Assembly (NCBI RefSeq): GCF_938045205.1
Contig: NZ_CALIMY010000057.1
Coordinates: 1 to 20,747, forward strand
Length of the DNA: 20,747 nt
From: an uncultured Campylobacter sp.
Lineage (GTDB): Bacteria > Campylobacterota > Campylobacteria > Campylobacterales > Campylobacteraceae
Direction: 5' to 3'
Each line of letters starts with the position of its first letter. The first letter of the stretch is position 1. Position numbers and translations under genes: made by a program. Below the pieces are notes generated by a model that was not told the DNA's origin, did not search any database, and was given only the letters and a program-made list of their open reading frames with translations. This document shows, piece by piece, positions 1-7,950 of this stretch.

Positions 1-621
1 ATATAAAATTTCATCTTGATGATAGTGCCCCTCGATGATTAAATTTGCCGCGTAAAAATCAATCTTCGGCGCGATTATATCCTTAAAATTTGGCATTTTT
101 TTGTATAGATTTTTCCCCTCTTGCGATTTTAAGATCATCTTTGAAATTTTAAATTTCAAAGCGCGATCGAGCAGATCCATAAATTTCAGAAAAGCTCTGT
201 TTCGCAGCGAAAGCAGCGCAAGCTGCGTCAGGCGCGGCAAAAACAGATCGCCGTGCGCAATCTGTACCGCTTCGCCGCTCTCGCAGATAAATTTAACGGG
301 CTGCGCGGCGTTCGGATAAACTTTTGCGCAGGGGAAAATTTCGCGCAGATTAAAATCGTGATTGCCCTCGAAGTAAAAAATTTCGCATTTTTGCGACAGC
401 TCGTTTATTAGCGCGATCTCCTCTTCGTAGAAGCGCCGCACGTAGGTCGTGTTTGCCAAAAAATCAAACATATCGCCCATCATAAAAATTTGGGGCGGCA
501 GGCTTTGTGCAGAACGCAGCGCGCGCAGAAATTTCAAAAATTGCGGCCTGCTTGCGCCCGCGTGCGCATCGCCGATAAAGATTGCGCCCGGTTTTATCGT
601 CTGAATTTGATCATTTTGCAT
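1..621 (-). CDS. lpxH: UDP-2,3-diacylglucosamine diphosphatase-like metallophosphoesterase (partial, 3' end outside window)
   Basis: Open for 207 codons from an ATG at 621 to the window edge, with a GGGAG-type ribosome site just upstream. It shows the calcineurin-like metallophosphoesterase motifs in order: GDAH (D18, H20), GDMFD (D50), GNHD (N87, H88), AHGD near residue 120, and GHYH near the truncated end. In the LpxH family these residues hold two metal ions and cleave UDP-2,3-diacylglucosamine to lipid X, at the inner face of the cytoplasmic membrane. lpxB, the next enzyme of the pathway, lies in the same minus-strand run, which supports the assignment. The argC stop is 42 bp upstream, so co-transcription is likely. 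The C-terminus cannot be assessed. Another phosphoesterase of the same fold is possible, but the motif set and pathway neighbour favour LpxH. Confidence 0.8.
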   Translation of the reverse strand, partial: MQNDQIQTIKPGAIFIGDAHAGASRPQFLKFLRALRSAQSLPPQIFMMGDMFDFLANTTYVRRFYEEEIALINELSQKCEIFYFEGNHDFNLREIFPCAKVYPNAAQPVKFICESGEAVQIAHGDLFLPRLTQLALLSLRNRAFLKFMDLLDRALKFKISKMILKSQEGKNLYKKMPNFKDIIAPKIDFYAANLIIEGHYHQDEILY

Positions 622-663
622 CTAGGCTCCCGCGCGTAACGGCTTTTGCAAAAAGCTCATCGC

Positions 664-1671
664 TTAAATTCCGTGTGCGATACGCGGCAACGCCGTAGCT
701 TCGGCGAATCCGCACATTAAATTTGCGTTTGCGACCGCCTGCGACGATGCTCCGCGCAAAAGATTATCGATTGCCGAGTTGATCCAAATTTTATCGCCCG
801 CAGTTTTTACAAAAATATCGCAAAAGTGCGTCCCTGCGACGTTTTTTATACTCACGGGCTCGCTTCGGACGCGCACGAAAGGCTCGTTTGCGTAAAATTC
901 CCGTAGCACCGCCTCTGCATCCACGCTCTTTTGCAGTACGCCAAACGCGCTAACCAGCATTCCGCGCGTAATCGGCAGCAAATTCGGCACGAAAATCGTA
1001 CTAAATTCGCCGCCTTTTAAAATTTGCAGCTGCTCTTTGATCTCGTCTGCGTGGCGATGCGAGATCGGCGAGTAGGCGCCCGCGTTTTCGTTTACGCTTA
1101 CGAAATGGCTGCTCGTTTTAAGAGCCTTGCCCGCGCCGCTTACTCCGCTTTTTGCGTCGATAAATACGCCGGTATCCGGATCTAGTAGCCGCATAAACGG
1201 CGCGAGCGCCAAAATAGAGCAGGTAGGATAGCAGCCCGGATTTGCCGTAAGCCGCGCCGTGCGGATCTTTTCGCGATTTAGCTCGGGCAGTCCGTAAACG
1301 GCGTGGGCTAAATTACGAGGGTCTAAATGCGTGGTGTAATTTTTCTCGTAAAGCTCGCGGCTTAGGCGATAATCAGCTGATAGATCAACTACCTTGACGC
1401 TTTTAAATTTTAAAATTTCGCGGGCAAATTCCATCGCTTTTTCATGCGGCAGCGCCAAAAAAATAAGATCGCATCTTTGCGCCGCAACGCGAGCATCCGC
1501 GGCTTCTACGCGCATCTGCAAAACCCCGCGAAGTTGCGGGAAAATTTCGCTTATCTCACTCTGCGTCGAGGCGCCTAAATATGAAATTTCAAAGCCTGGA
1601 TGAGAAAGTAGAATTTTAATCAGTTCAAGCCCGGTATAGCCGCTAACGCCGATTATTCCCGCTTTTTTCAT
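664..1671 (-). CDS. argC: N-acetyl-gamma-glutamyl-phosphate reductase
   Basis: ArgC reduces N-acetylglutamyl phosphate to the semialdehyde with NADPH, the third step of arginine synthesis in the cytoplasm. An N-terminal dinucleotide-binding loop GVSGYTG is at residues 8-14, DLSADYR at 96-102, and the catalytic cysteine is in NPGCYPT (C147). GLPEL and the C-terminal dimerisation part are present. At about 335 residues the length is normal. I chose the ATG at 1671, which follows a GGAAAATAAG stretch and leaves 1 bp after the greA stop. A TTG four codons upstream (1683) is in frame but would overlap greA and has no better ribosome site. The gene sits between greA and the lpxH-like gene on the same strand, so translational coupling to greA is likely. 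Confidence 0.95.
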   Translation of the reverse strand: MKKAGIIGVSGYTGLELIKILLSHPGFEISYLGASTQSEISEIFPQLRGVLQMRVEAADARVAAQRCDLIFLALPHEKAMEFAREILKFKSVKVVDLSADYRLSRELYEKNYTTHLDPRNLAHAVYGLPELNREKIRTARLTANPGCYPTCSILALAPFMRLLDPDTGVFIDAKSGVSGAGKALKTSSHFVSVNENAGAYSPISHRHADEIKEQLQILKGGEFSTIFVPNLLPITRGMLVSAFGVLQKSVDAEAVLREFYANEPFVRVRSEPVSIKNVAGTHFCDIFVKTAGDKIWINSAIDNLLRGASSQAVANANLMCGFAEATALPRIAHGI

Positions 1672-1672
1672 C

Positions 1673-2164
1673 TTATTTTCCAAATTTAATCGGCCTGTAT
1701 TCGACGCTTAGAATTTCTACGTCGCGGGTGCCGGATGGGAGCTGAAGCACCACCTCATCGCCCTCGGCTTTACCTAAAAGCTGGCGCGCAAGAGGCGTAT
1801 TAATATTGATGAGCTTGCGCGAGATGTCCGCTTCGCTAAGCCCTACAATCGTGTAAACCTCCTCCCGCTCGGTCTCCATGTCCATAAAGGTAACGGTAGA
1901 GCCGAATTTTACGCGATCGTGCTCGTAGGTGGAGGGGTCGATGATTTTACTTCGAGAGACGATGTCGCTAAGCTCGGCGATGCGCGAGAGCAAAAACGCC
2001 TGCTCCTCGCGCGCTGCGTGGTACTCGGCGTTTTCTTTCAGATCGCCGTGTCCGCGCGCGATGTCGATCTGCTGCACGATGTGAGGCAGCTTCACGCTCT
2101 GAAGCTCCTTGAGCTCGGAGGTGATCTTTTCATATCCGTAAAGCGTCATTGGTTCGGTCGTCAT
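1673..2164 (-). CDS. greA: Transcription elongation factor GreA
   Basis: GreA enters the RNA polymerase secondary channel and stimulates cleavage of backtracked transcripts. The 163-residue protein has the usual length and two-domain plan. An N-terminal antiparallel coiled coil carries the acidic tip (GDLKENAEY, with D41 and E44 as the metal-directing pair), and a C-terminal FKBP-like domain ends in the conserved region near VEILSVEYRP. The ATG at 2164 follows an AAGGAAG ribosome site. lpxB ends 48 bp upstream and argC begins 1 bp after the greA stop, so the three probably share a transcript. A greA-lpxB pairing is, to my knowledge, also found in C. jejuni. Confidence 0.97.
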   Translation of the reverse strand: MTTEPMTLYGYEKITSELKELQSVKLPHIVQQIDIARGHGDLKENAEYHAAREEQAFLLSRIAELSDIVSRSKIIDPSTYEHDRVKFGSTVTFMDMETEREEVYTIVGLSEADISRKLININTPLARQLLGKAEGDEVVLQLPSGTRDVEILSVEYRPIKFGK

Positions 2165-2212
2165 AATCTTCCTTTCTTTTTATCAAATTATATAAGCTTT
2201 AGCCTTAAAATT

Positions 2213-3400
2213 TTAGCTCGCGGGCTGCGTTAAAATTTTTGCCACGTTTTCGCTGGAGCCGAATTTCAGATAATCTCGCAGCTTCTCGCTCGCAAGTTTA
2301 AATTTCGCGGCGTCGCAGCGCTCGTATGCGGCGAGTAGGTTTTGCGCGCTTACTTCGGATTGCAAAAGCTCCTCGTGCAGCGACTCCTCGCCCAAAAAAT
2401 CAAAAATAATATTTGCAAGCCCCACGTGCTTTAGCTTTACGAGCTTTCGCGCAAGCCAAACGTCAAACGCGCGAGCCTTGTAGCACAGCACGAACGGAGT
2501 GCCGATGAGCGCCGCTTCAAGCGTCGCCGTACCCGAGCAGATGAAGGCGAAATCGCAATCCTTAAGCGTGGCAGGAGTATCGTTTGCGATGCTAAAACCG
2601 TCCAGAGGCCCGTAAATTTCATCTCTTTGATCCATCAGATGCGGCGGGATTATTAAGGTTCGCTCGCTATTTTCAAATTTAGGCGCAAGTGCTCTAAAAA
2701 TCGGCATCAGCCTTGAAATTTCAGCCCTACGCGAGCCCGGCATAAAGGCGATCTTGCCTTGCTTTTCGTAGCTTTTCTTTTGGAGTTTTATCTCATCAAG
2801 CAGCGGATGCCCCACGAAAGAGTACTTTGCGGTTTTGGCGCTTTGGCTGCTTTGGCGCGCGGCATCCTCTTTCGGTGTAGCGTCTTTATCTTTTGTTTCT
2901 TGTAGTGCAGTGTCTTTGCCCTCCGCTTCTTGCGGCACAGCGCCTTTATCTTCCTCGCAATCCGCGCCGAAAAATTTTGCCTCAAAAGGCCAGATTGAGA
3001 GCAGATTATCGCAAAACGCCTTCAGCTTCTCCGCTCTGTGCGGCTTCCATGCCCAAACCTGCGGCAGGATATAATATGAAATTTCCGCGCGCGCGCCGCT
3101 TTCTTTGATCGCGCGAGCAAGCGGCAGATTAAACGCGGGCGAGTCGATGAGTAGCACGCGATCGCACTCCGCCGCAAGCCGCGTCATCTGCGCCATCGCG
3201 CGCTTGGCTTTTAAAATCAGCGGCAGAATTTCAACAAAGCCCATCGCCGAAAACTCGCTGCTTTTATATATCGGCGAGCCAAGTTTTTCATCGAAAATTC
3301 CGCAAATCTCGCAAGCGGGATCGAGTTTTTTAAGATGCGCTAGAACCTCTTTAAAATGCAGGTTCGCAGAGGGTTCTAGACAAGAGATTAAATATTTCAA
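2213..3400 (-). CDS. lpxB: Lipid-A-disaccharide synthase with an in-frame repeat insertion
   Basis: LpxB joins UDP-2,3-diacylglucosamine to lipid X to make the lipid A disaccharide, a peripheral membrane step of endotoxin synthesis. The N-terminus (CLEPSANLHFKEVL) matches the family SGE/EPS-type start. PQVWAWKPHR (114-122), FVGHPLLDE (195-203), and the PGSR motif (221-224) followed by the UDP-binding C-terminal half are all present. The start is a TTG at 3400, preceded by AAAGG at normal spacing; no ATG gives the conserved N-terminus. At 395 residues it is about 30 longer than its relatives. The excess is a charged segment at roughly residues 148-192, encoded partly by a 30-bp tandem repeat, lying between the two glycosyltransferase subdomains just before FVGHP. 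The enzyme is probably active, because the catalytic motifs flank the insertion intact. Confidence 0.93.
   Translation of the reverse strand: MKYLISCLEPSANLHFKEVLAHLKKLDPACEICGIFDEKLGSPIYKSSEFSAMGFVEILPLILKAKRAMAQMTRLAAECDRVLLIDSPAFNLPLARAIKESGARAEISYYILPQVWAWKPHRAEKLKAFCDNLLSIWPFEAKFFGADCEEDKGAVPQEAEGKDTALQETKDKDATPKEDAARQSSQSAKTAKYSFVGHPLLDEIKLQKKSYEKQGKIAFMPGSRRAEISRLMPIFRALAPKFENSERTLIIPPHLMDQRDEIYGPLDGFSIANDTPATLKDCDFAFICSGTATLEAALIGTPFVLCYKARAFDVWLARKLVKLKHVGLANIIFDFLGEESLHEELLQSEVSAQNLLAAYERCDAAKFKLASEKLRDYLKFGSSENVAKILTQPAS
2851..2954. repeat. 30-bp imperfect tandem repeat inside lpxB
   Basis: Units 2881-2910 and 2911-2940 align without gaps. A partial unit follows at 2941-2954, and a more diverged one precedes at 2851-2880. 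Shared core words are TCTTT(A/G)(T/C)C and the run ending in (C/T)(A/G)CAG. The unit is a multiple of three, so the frame is kept and it adds ten-residue charged repeats (for example GKDTALQETK then DKDATPKEDA) to LpxB. Unlike the thiL insertion it contains no RAATTY words. Confidence 0.75.
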
Positions 3401-3441
3401 ATTTAGCCTTTTAAATTTTTGTTAATTATAGCAAAATGTGC

Positions 3442-3447
3442 TAAAAT
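3442..3447 (+). promoter_or_regulatory. Candidate -10 box for the lipoprotein gene
   Basis: TAAAAT preceded by TG (extended -10 type), 22 bp upstream of the ATG at 3469 and with an AAAGGA ribosome site between. It lies in the divergent gap between lpxB and the lipoprotein gene. No clear -35 box, as is usual for Campylobacter vegetative promoters. Confidence 0.45.
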
Positions 3448-3468
3448 TAAGCCGACAAAGGATTTAAG

Positions 3469-3969
3469 ATGAGAAATTTTAAAATTTTAGCGCTATGCGG
3501 CGCGTTCGCGATGTTGCTGGGCGGTTGCAGTGCGGCTAAATACCAAAAGCGTCAAGTCACCGAGGATCCCGCAGTAACGGCGCGTTTTGAGGCGCTTAGC
3601 AAGCTAGGCTCGCCCGCACTCGTCGCTAAAGCCGCAGCTAGCGAGATCGCAGCAGACGTAGGCGGCGCCAAGCCCCACGTTAAGGTTGCGCAGTTTGCCT
3701 TCCTCGAAGAAATTAGCGCACAAGGAAGCGATCTGATCTATGCCTACTCGCTAAGCCCTGGCTGGGCGAGCCTGAAAAGCTCCGATCGGCAAAAATATCT
3801 CAAATTGCTAACCAAGGATATTACCGAAAATGACTGCAACGCACCTAGTACGCGAGCTTTATTGCGAAGCGGAGTGCGTGAAGTGCACCGATTTTTCTAC
3901 GATTATCCAAGCTCGCACCTACTTGATTCGCAGGTGAGCGAGGAGATATGCCGTAAAGCGGGGTTATAG
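3469..3969 (+). CDS. Putative lipoprotein of unknown function
   Basis: A 166-residue protein with a basic start (MRNFK), a hydrophobic stretch and a lipobox LGGC with the modified cysteine at residue 20, so it should be a membrane-anchored lipoprotein facing the periplasm. The mature part is soluble and rather alanine-rich and helical. It contains two further cysteines (in NDCNAP and EEICRK) that could form a disulfide. I do not recognise a family. The ATG has an AAAGGA ribosome site and a nearby -10 box. It is divergent from lpxB and followed by a long RAATTY-rich gap, so it is probably transcribed alone. Confidence 0.8.
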   Translation: MRNFKILALCGAFAMLLGGCSAAKYQKRQVTEDPAVTARFEALSKLGSPALVAKAAASEIAADVGGAKPHVKVAQFAFLEEISAQGSDLIYAYSLSPGWASLKSSDRQKYLKLLTKDITENDCNAPSTRALLRSGVREVHRFFYDYPSSHLLDSQVSEEICRKAGL

Positions 3970-4361
3970 ATAGTCTCGCATAATTTTATGCCGCGGATTT
4001 ACATCGGCGCGAAAGCGAAATTTTATGGTGTAAAATCTGTGATAATTTAAAAGGCGAAATTTTGCGGCGAGTTGCGGAGTGCGGTCGCAAAATTTAATTT
4101 AAGGAATTTCGAAAACGAAATTTAGGCGATGAAATTGCATAGCAGGCTATAAAAATTTGTAGCGTAAAGGCGGAATTTTTCTATGAATTTTGTGATCTAA
4201 GTTTCGTGATGGAATTTTTGCGAAAAAATTTGGCGCGATGGAATTTTACGCCGCGCAAGCTAAGTAGCAATTTTTACATAGTAAAGAATTGAGCGCTAGA
4301 ATTTTGCAGACGTAATTCCGCTTAGATAGGCCTGTCGTGAAATTTTAGCTAAAGAGAGAAT
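3970..4361. repeat. RAATTY-rich intergenic array between the lipoprotein gene and surE
   Basis: No credible gene here. By hand I count thirteen RAATTY hexamers (AAATTT or GAATTT) in about 340 bp, separated by GC-rich words such as GCGGCG and GCGCG. I see no clean hairpin terminator and no convincing promoter for surE. Confidence 0.6.
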
Positions 4362-5141
4362 ATGAAAGAAATTTTAATCACCAATGACGACGGATTCGAA
4401 GCGCACGGGCTTTTGGAGCTCGCAAGCGCACTAAGATCGGTCGCAAACGTCACTATCGTAGCGCCAAGCTCGGAAAAATCGGCATGCTCGCACTCGCTCA
4501 CGCTCACGCGCCCGCTTAGATTTGTAAAGCTCGACGACGGATTTTTTAAACTAGATGACGCTACGCCCGCAGACTGCGTGTATTTGGCGCTTCGCGCGCT
4601 GTATAACCGCAAGCCCGATCTAGTGATAAGCGGCATAAATCACGGCGCCAACGTCGCGGAGGACGTGACCTATTCGGGCACTTGCGGAGGCGCGATGGAG
4701 GGGGTTTTGCAAGGCATTCCCGCGCTTGCGGTGAGCCAGTTTTACGTCGCGGACTCGCTGCAGCGGTACGGATTTGATCTCGCGTGCGAGCTCGTGGTGG
4801 AATTGGTCGAGAAAATCTTTAATAAAGGCTTTCCTCTGCCGCCGAAGCAGTTTTTAAATTTAAATGTCCCTGCCGTTTCAAAGCAGGATTTTAAGGGGCT
4901 TTCGGTTGCTCCGTGCGGCGAGAAGCTCTACGATACCGACGCGCAGCTAAACCGCAATCCGCGCGGAATAGAGTATTATTGGCTAGGCAAATCTACGCTC
5001 AGTTTTGATGCAAGCAAAAACGAAAATAGCGACATTTCGGCACTTTTTGAGGGGCGGGCAACGCTAAGCCCAATTAAGTTAAATTTGACCGCGCACGAGC
5101 AGATGAGCGCGCTAGAAAGGTGGATGAAAAACGATGAGTGA
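4362..5141 (+). CDS. surE: 5'/3'-nucleotidase SurE
   Basis: SurE is a cytoplasmic, metal-dependent nucleoside 5'/3'-monophosphatase associated with stationary-phase survival. The sequence starts with the family signature ITNDDGF (metal ligands D9, D10), followed by SACSHSLT (S40 region), SGINHGANV (N93) and the YSGTCGGAMEG loop. The length, 259 residues, is typical. The ATG at 4362 follows an AAAGAGAG ribosome site. The last 8 bp overlap the start of tcdA, so the two are translationally coupled. surE beside a ThiF-family gene is, as I recall, also the order in C. jejuni. Confidence 0.96.
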   Translation: MKEILITNDDGFEAHGLLELASALRSVANVTIVAPSSEKSACSHSLTLTRPLRFVKLDDGFFKLDDATPADCVYLALRALYNRKPDLVISGINHGANVAEDVTYSGTCGGAMEGVLQGIPALAVSQFYVADSLQRYGFDLACELVVELVEKIFNKGFPLPPKQFLNLNVPAVSKQDFKGLSVAPCGEKLYDTDAQLNRNPRGIEYYWLGKSTLSFDASKNENSDISALFEGRATLSPIKLNLTAHEQMSALERWMKNDE

Positions 5142-5802
5142 GGTCGTAGTAGACCGCTTTTCGCGCTCGCGCCTACTTTTTGGCGAGGATTTTGCAAGGC
5201 TGCAAAGCGCTAAAATTTTAATCTGCGGCTGCGGTGGCGTGGGCGGAGCGGCGATAGAGGCGCTATACCGCAGCGGCGCGGTAAATCTAAGCGTGATCGA
5301 TTGCGATCGCTTCGAGATAACCAATCAAAACCGCCAGCTTGGAAGCGAGCATGTAGGCGAGCTAAAATGTGAGGTTTTCGCACGCAAATTTAAAGGCGTA
5401 ACGCCGATCGTCGCTAGGATCGATGAGGAATTTTTATCTAAATTTGATCTAGCGCAATTTGATTTCGTAATCGACGCGATCGACGACGTGAGTGCTAAGA
5501 TCGCTCTTGCGCTGCGCTGTAGCGAGGCGGGCGTAGGATTTGTAAGCTCGATGGGCGGCGCAAAGAGGCTCGATCCCGCTAAAATCGAAATCCGCTCAAT
5601 CTGGCAGACGCAAGGCGATCCTCTCGCGCGTAAGATCAGATCTGAGCTGCGAAAGCACGGCTTTGCGGGCGATTTTGACGTCGTCTGCTCAAGCGAGCCG
5701 CCGCGCGTCAAATCGATGGGCAGCTTCATGGGCGTGACCGCGAGCTTCGGGCTTTTCATCGCAAGCTACGTCGTGCGCAGGCTGATAAGCAAGCAGGCTT
5801 AA
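5134..5802 (+). CDS. tcdA: tRNA threonylcarbamoyladenosine dehydratase (ThiF/MoeB-like E1 family)
   Basis: The protein has the E1-like adenylating fold. A nucleotide-binding loop GCGGVGG is at residues 32-38, followed by VIDCDRFEITNQNRQ (54-68, the conserved D, N and R residues for ATP) and DAIDDVSAK (114-122). SSEPPR matches the SxExPR stretch typical of TcdA (CsdL), which converts t6A37 in ANN-decoding tRNAs to the cyclic form using ATP. At 222 residues it is somewhat shorter than E. coli TcdA. It lacks the ThiF/MoeB CxxC zinc pairs, which favours TcdA over ThiF or MoeB. The start overlaps the surE stop. Confidence 0.82.
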   Translation: MSEVVVDRFSRSRLLFGEDFARLQSAKILICGCGGVGGAAIEALYRSGAVNLSVIDCDRFEITNQNRQLGSEHVGELKCEVFARKFKGVTPIVARIDEEFLSKFDLAQFDFVIDAIDDVSAKIALALRCSEAGVGFVSSMGGAKRLDPAKIEIRSIWQTQGDPLARKIRSELRKHGFAGDFDVVCSSEPPRVKSMGSFMGVTASFGLFIASYVVRRLISKQA

Positions 5803-6482
5803 GCGGTTAAAATTTTATAGCGTTTCGGCGCACGGCTCCGCCTAGTCGTGTTTGGCGGTTAAATTTTAGATATTTTGAGCTTTTGATGATCCGAGCGCGC
5901 TTTGCATGCGGTACGGCGCGGCAAGTGCTTTGCGGCGCGCGTGCGGTTAAAATACAAAGCGGCAAAAGTTAAATTTTACCAGGCGATGAAGATAAAATTT
6001 GCTCGGCGCAAAGGTGAAATTTCATTGCTGCGAAGGATAAAATTTTATCCGCAAAGATCGACGCAGACTCGGTGCGAAATGAAATTTAAGGACCACGCGA
6101 GCTACACGCACATATTGATGCATACGGCGTGTCATTTTAGCAGGTGCCAGATAGCAGCCTAGGATTAAAATTTAAATACGCGGATCGCAAGCTTGCTTGT
6201 GAGCGAAATTTTGATTGAATTAAGTTCGCGCAGCTATCCTATGCGGCGTGTTTCATAGTGATGAGGCTTGAAATTCTATCGCGACTTTACGCTTTTTGAT
6301 GCAAAAAGAGGCGCACCCAGGCAAGTAAAACCAAATCTGCGCGCATCGGCCGCCACGTAGCGCCTAAATAGCGTAAAGCGTAAGCGAGGCTCAAGCAAAC
6401 GCAGCGGCAAGCTTACTTCTAAATTCCATTTTTTACCGCTCGCAAAAAGCGGAATTTAGAAATTTAATTTAAAGGAGCAGCG
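5803..6482. other. 680-bp gap without a supported gene
   Basis: The first 370 bp carry scattered RAATTY words. An 86-codon open frame inside (5902-6162) is basic, has no ribosome site, and is built from translated AAATTT-type words, so I do not call it. From about 6285 to 6378 there is a stretch with fewer such words, bounded by the 9-bp inverted repeats CTTTACGCT (6285-6293) and AGCGTAAAG (6370-6378); this could be a small RNA or simple chance. The right end holds the inverted repeat described separately. Confidence 0.5.
6418..6460. terminator. Inverted repeat with RAATTY arms just upstream of the nitroreductase gene
   Basis: Perfect 10-bp arms TCTAAATTCC (6418-6427) and GGAATTTAGA (6451-6460), with a nested CCGCT/AGCGG stem inside the loop. 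It ends 22 bp before the ATG at 6483, so it may act as a leader hairpin affecting translation, or as a terminator protecting the downstream operon. There is no T-run after it on the plus strand. On the minus strand the stem is likewise not followed by a clean T-run. Confidence 0.45.
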
Positions 6483-6980
6483 ATGAATGAAATTTTTACA
6501 CGCACGAGCGTACGGAATTTTACCGAAAAAATGCCGAGCGACGATCAGATCGAGCTCGTGCTAAAAGCCGCGATGCAAGCCCCTAGCGCGGGCAACCAGC
6601 GCTCATGGGAGTTTTACGTAGTGCGCGACCGCACCACGCTTACGCTACTTAGCAGCGTCGGCACCTACGGCGGCTGCACGAAGGATGCGCCGCTTGCGAT
6701 CGTGGTCTGCACGCGCAAAAGCGGCTTAAAATTCCAGCCCTACGCTCGCTACGACTGCGCTTGTGCGGCAGAAAATCTCTGGCTAGCGGCGCACCATTTG
6801 GGGCTTGGCACCACGTGGCTGGGCGTAGCGCCCGATATTTACGCGATGGAGCGCGTAAGAGAAATCTTGGATCTGCCCGGGCATTTAGAGGCGTTTTGCA
6901 TTATGCCTTTGGGCTTTCCGTCTCGCGTCACAAAGGCGCATTCACGCTTTGAGCCCGCTAAAATTCACTTCGTAGGCTAG
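6483..6980 (+). CDS. Nitroreductase-family FMN oxidoreductase
   Basis: A 165-residue protein with the nitroreductase signature RTSVRNF (7-13) that binds the FMN phosphate, APSAGNQ (33-39), and AENLWLAAHHLGLGTTWLG (96-114). Members reduce nitroaromatics, quinones or other substrates with NAD(P)H, as cytoplasmic homodimers; the natural substrate cannot be deduced. It has the length of the short subfamily. The ATG is preceded by AAAGGAG at good spacing. modD starts 2 bp after the stop, so the two are co-transcribed, but a functional link to molybdenum is only suggested by that position. Confidence 0.88.
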   Translation: MNEIFTRTSVRNFTEKMPSDDQIELVLKAAMQAPSAGNQRSWEFYVVRDRTTLTLLSSVGTYGGCTKDAPLAIVVCTRKSGLKFQPYARYDCACAAENLWLAAHHLGLGTTWLGVAPDIYAMERVREILDLPGHLEAFCIMPLGFPSRVTKAHSRFEPAKIHFVG

Positions 6981-6982
6981 AG

Positions 6983-7834
6983 ATGTTTATTTCTCAGAGT
7001 AAAATCGACGATCTTATCGCTAGCGACGGCGCGTTTTTGGACCTTACGACCGAGCTTTTGCGGGACTTTGTGGATCTAAACGCACTCGCGCGACTTTCGA
7101 TCGTAACGAGGCAGGATCTGATCTTTAGCGGCGGCGGAATTGCACGCGAAGTGGCGGCGCGCTTCGGCTGCGAGACGCAGTATCTAGCGCGCGAAGGAAG
7201 CGCATTTTTCGCGGGGGATGAAATTTTTAGCGCGCGGGGGAGCTTTGAGAGCCTCCATAAAGCTTGGAAGATCGTTCAGATCGTGTTTGAGTACTCCTGC
7301 AAAATTTCGACCTACGCGCACGAGATGGTTGCGCTGATGCGAGAAGGTAATCCGCGCTGCGTGCTGGGTGCTACGCGCAAGAGTTTTCCTTTTGCGAAGG
7401 AGCTTTGCGTAAATGCGCTGATCGCGGGCGGCGGGAGCATGCACCGCCTAGGGTTGCACGACAGCGTCCTGTTTTTTTCAAACCATATCCGCGCGTTTGC
7501 GAGCTTTAGCGAGTTTTGCGCGCAGATCGCTAAATTTAAAGAGCGCGCGCCAGAGCGAAAGATCATGATCGAAGTGGCGAGCGAGGGCGAATTTAGCGAG
7601 CTCTTAGGCTACGCACCCGATGCGATAATGTGCGATAAGATGAGCCCGGACGAGCTTAGAGCCTGCGTTTTGAAGCGAGATGAAACGGCGCCGCAGATTA
7701 AAATTTGCGCCGCGGGCGGTATAAATAAAAATAACTGCGCAGAGTTTGCAGCTACCGGCGCGGATGTACTCGTAAGCTCGGCGGTTTGGAATCAGGGCGT
7801 GTGCGATCTAGGCGGAAAGATAGAGCTTGTCTAA
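6983..7834 (+). CDS. modD: ModD, molybdenum-associated pyrophosphorylase-like protein
   Basis: A 283-residue relative of quinolinate phosphoribosyltransferase (NadC). It shows GGGIARE (50-56), ATRKSFPFAKEL (130-141) where NadC would have TRKTTPG, and HRLGLHDS (154-161), which is the ModD variant of the NadC active site. The C-terminus has the phosphate-binding AAGGINKNN loop. ModD genes accompany molybdate transporters in other bacteria, but their reaction is not established. The start is 2 bp after the nitroreductase stop with a weak ribosome site, consistent with coupling. The ModA-like gene lies 116 bp downstream with a separate -10 box. A true NadC is less likely given the FPF in place of TPG. 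Confidence 0.85.
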   Translation: MFISQSKIDDLIASDGAFLDLTTELLRDFVDLNALARLSIVTRQDLIFSGGGIAREVAARFGCETQYLAREGSAFFAGDEIFSARGSFESLHKAWKIVQIVFEYSCKISTYAHEMVALMREGNPRCVLGATRKSFPFAKELCVNALIAGGGSMHRLGLHDSVLFFSNHIRAFASFSEFCAQIAKFKERAPERKIMIEVASEGEFSELLGYAPDAIMCDKMSPDELRACVLKRDETAPQIKICAAGGINKNNCAEFAATGADVLVSSAVWNQGVCDLGGKIELV

Positions 7835-7918
7835 ATATTAAATTTTAATTATGATGCAGGCTGCGCGCTTTAGATCCGCAAAAAAGCGGGATTTATTAAT
7901 AAATAAGATTATATTTTG

Positions 7919-7924
7919 TAGAAT
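7919..7924 (+). promoter_or_regulatory. Candidate -10 box for the modA-modB-like pair
   Basis: TAGAAT preceded by a T-rich stretch (TTATATTTTG), 27 bp from the ATG at 7951, with an AAGGA ribosome site between. The same TAGAAT word precedes sodC and the RNA ligase gene. Confidence 0.5.
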
Positions 7925-7950
7925 TCTTAAAATTTCAAAAAAGGATTTTC

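Noticed and set aside
1672..1683. Upstream TTG start for argC
   Set aside because: It overlaps greA, and the ATG at 1671 has a better-placed ribosome site.
5902..6162. 86-codon plus-strand open frame
   Set aside because: Very basic, composition driven by AAATTT-type repeats, no ribosome site and no recognisable motif.
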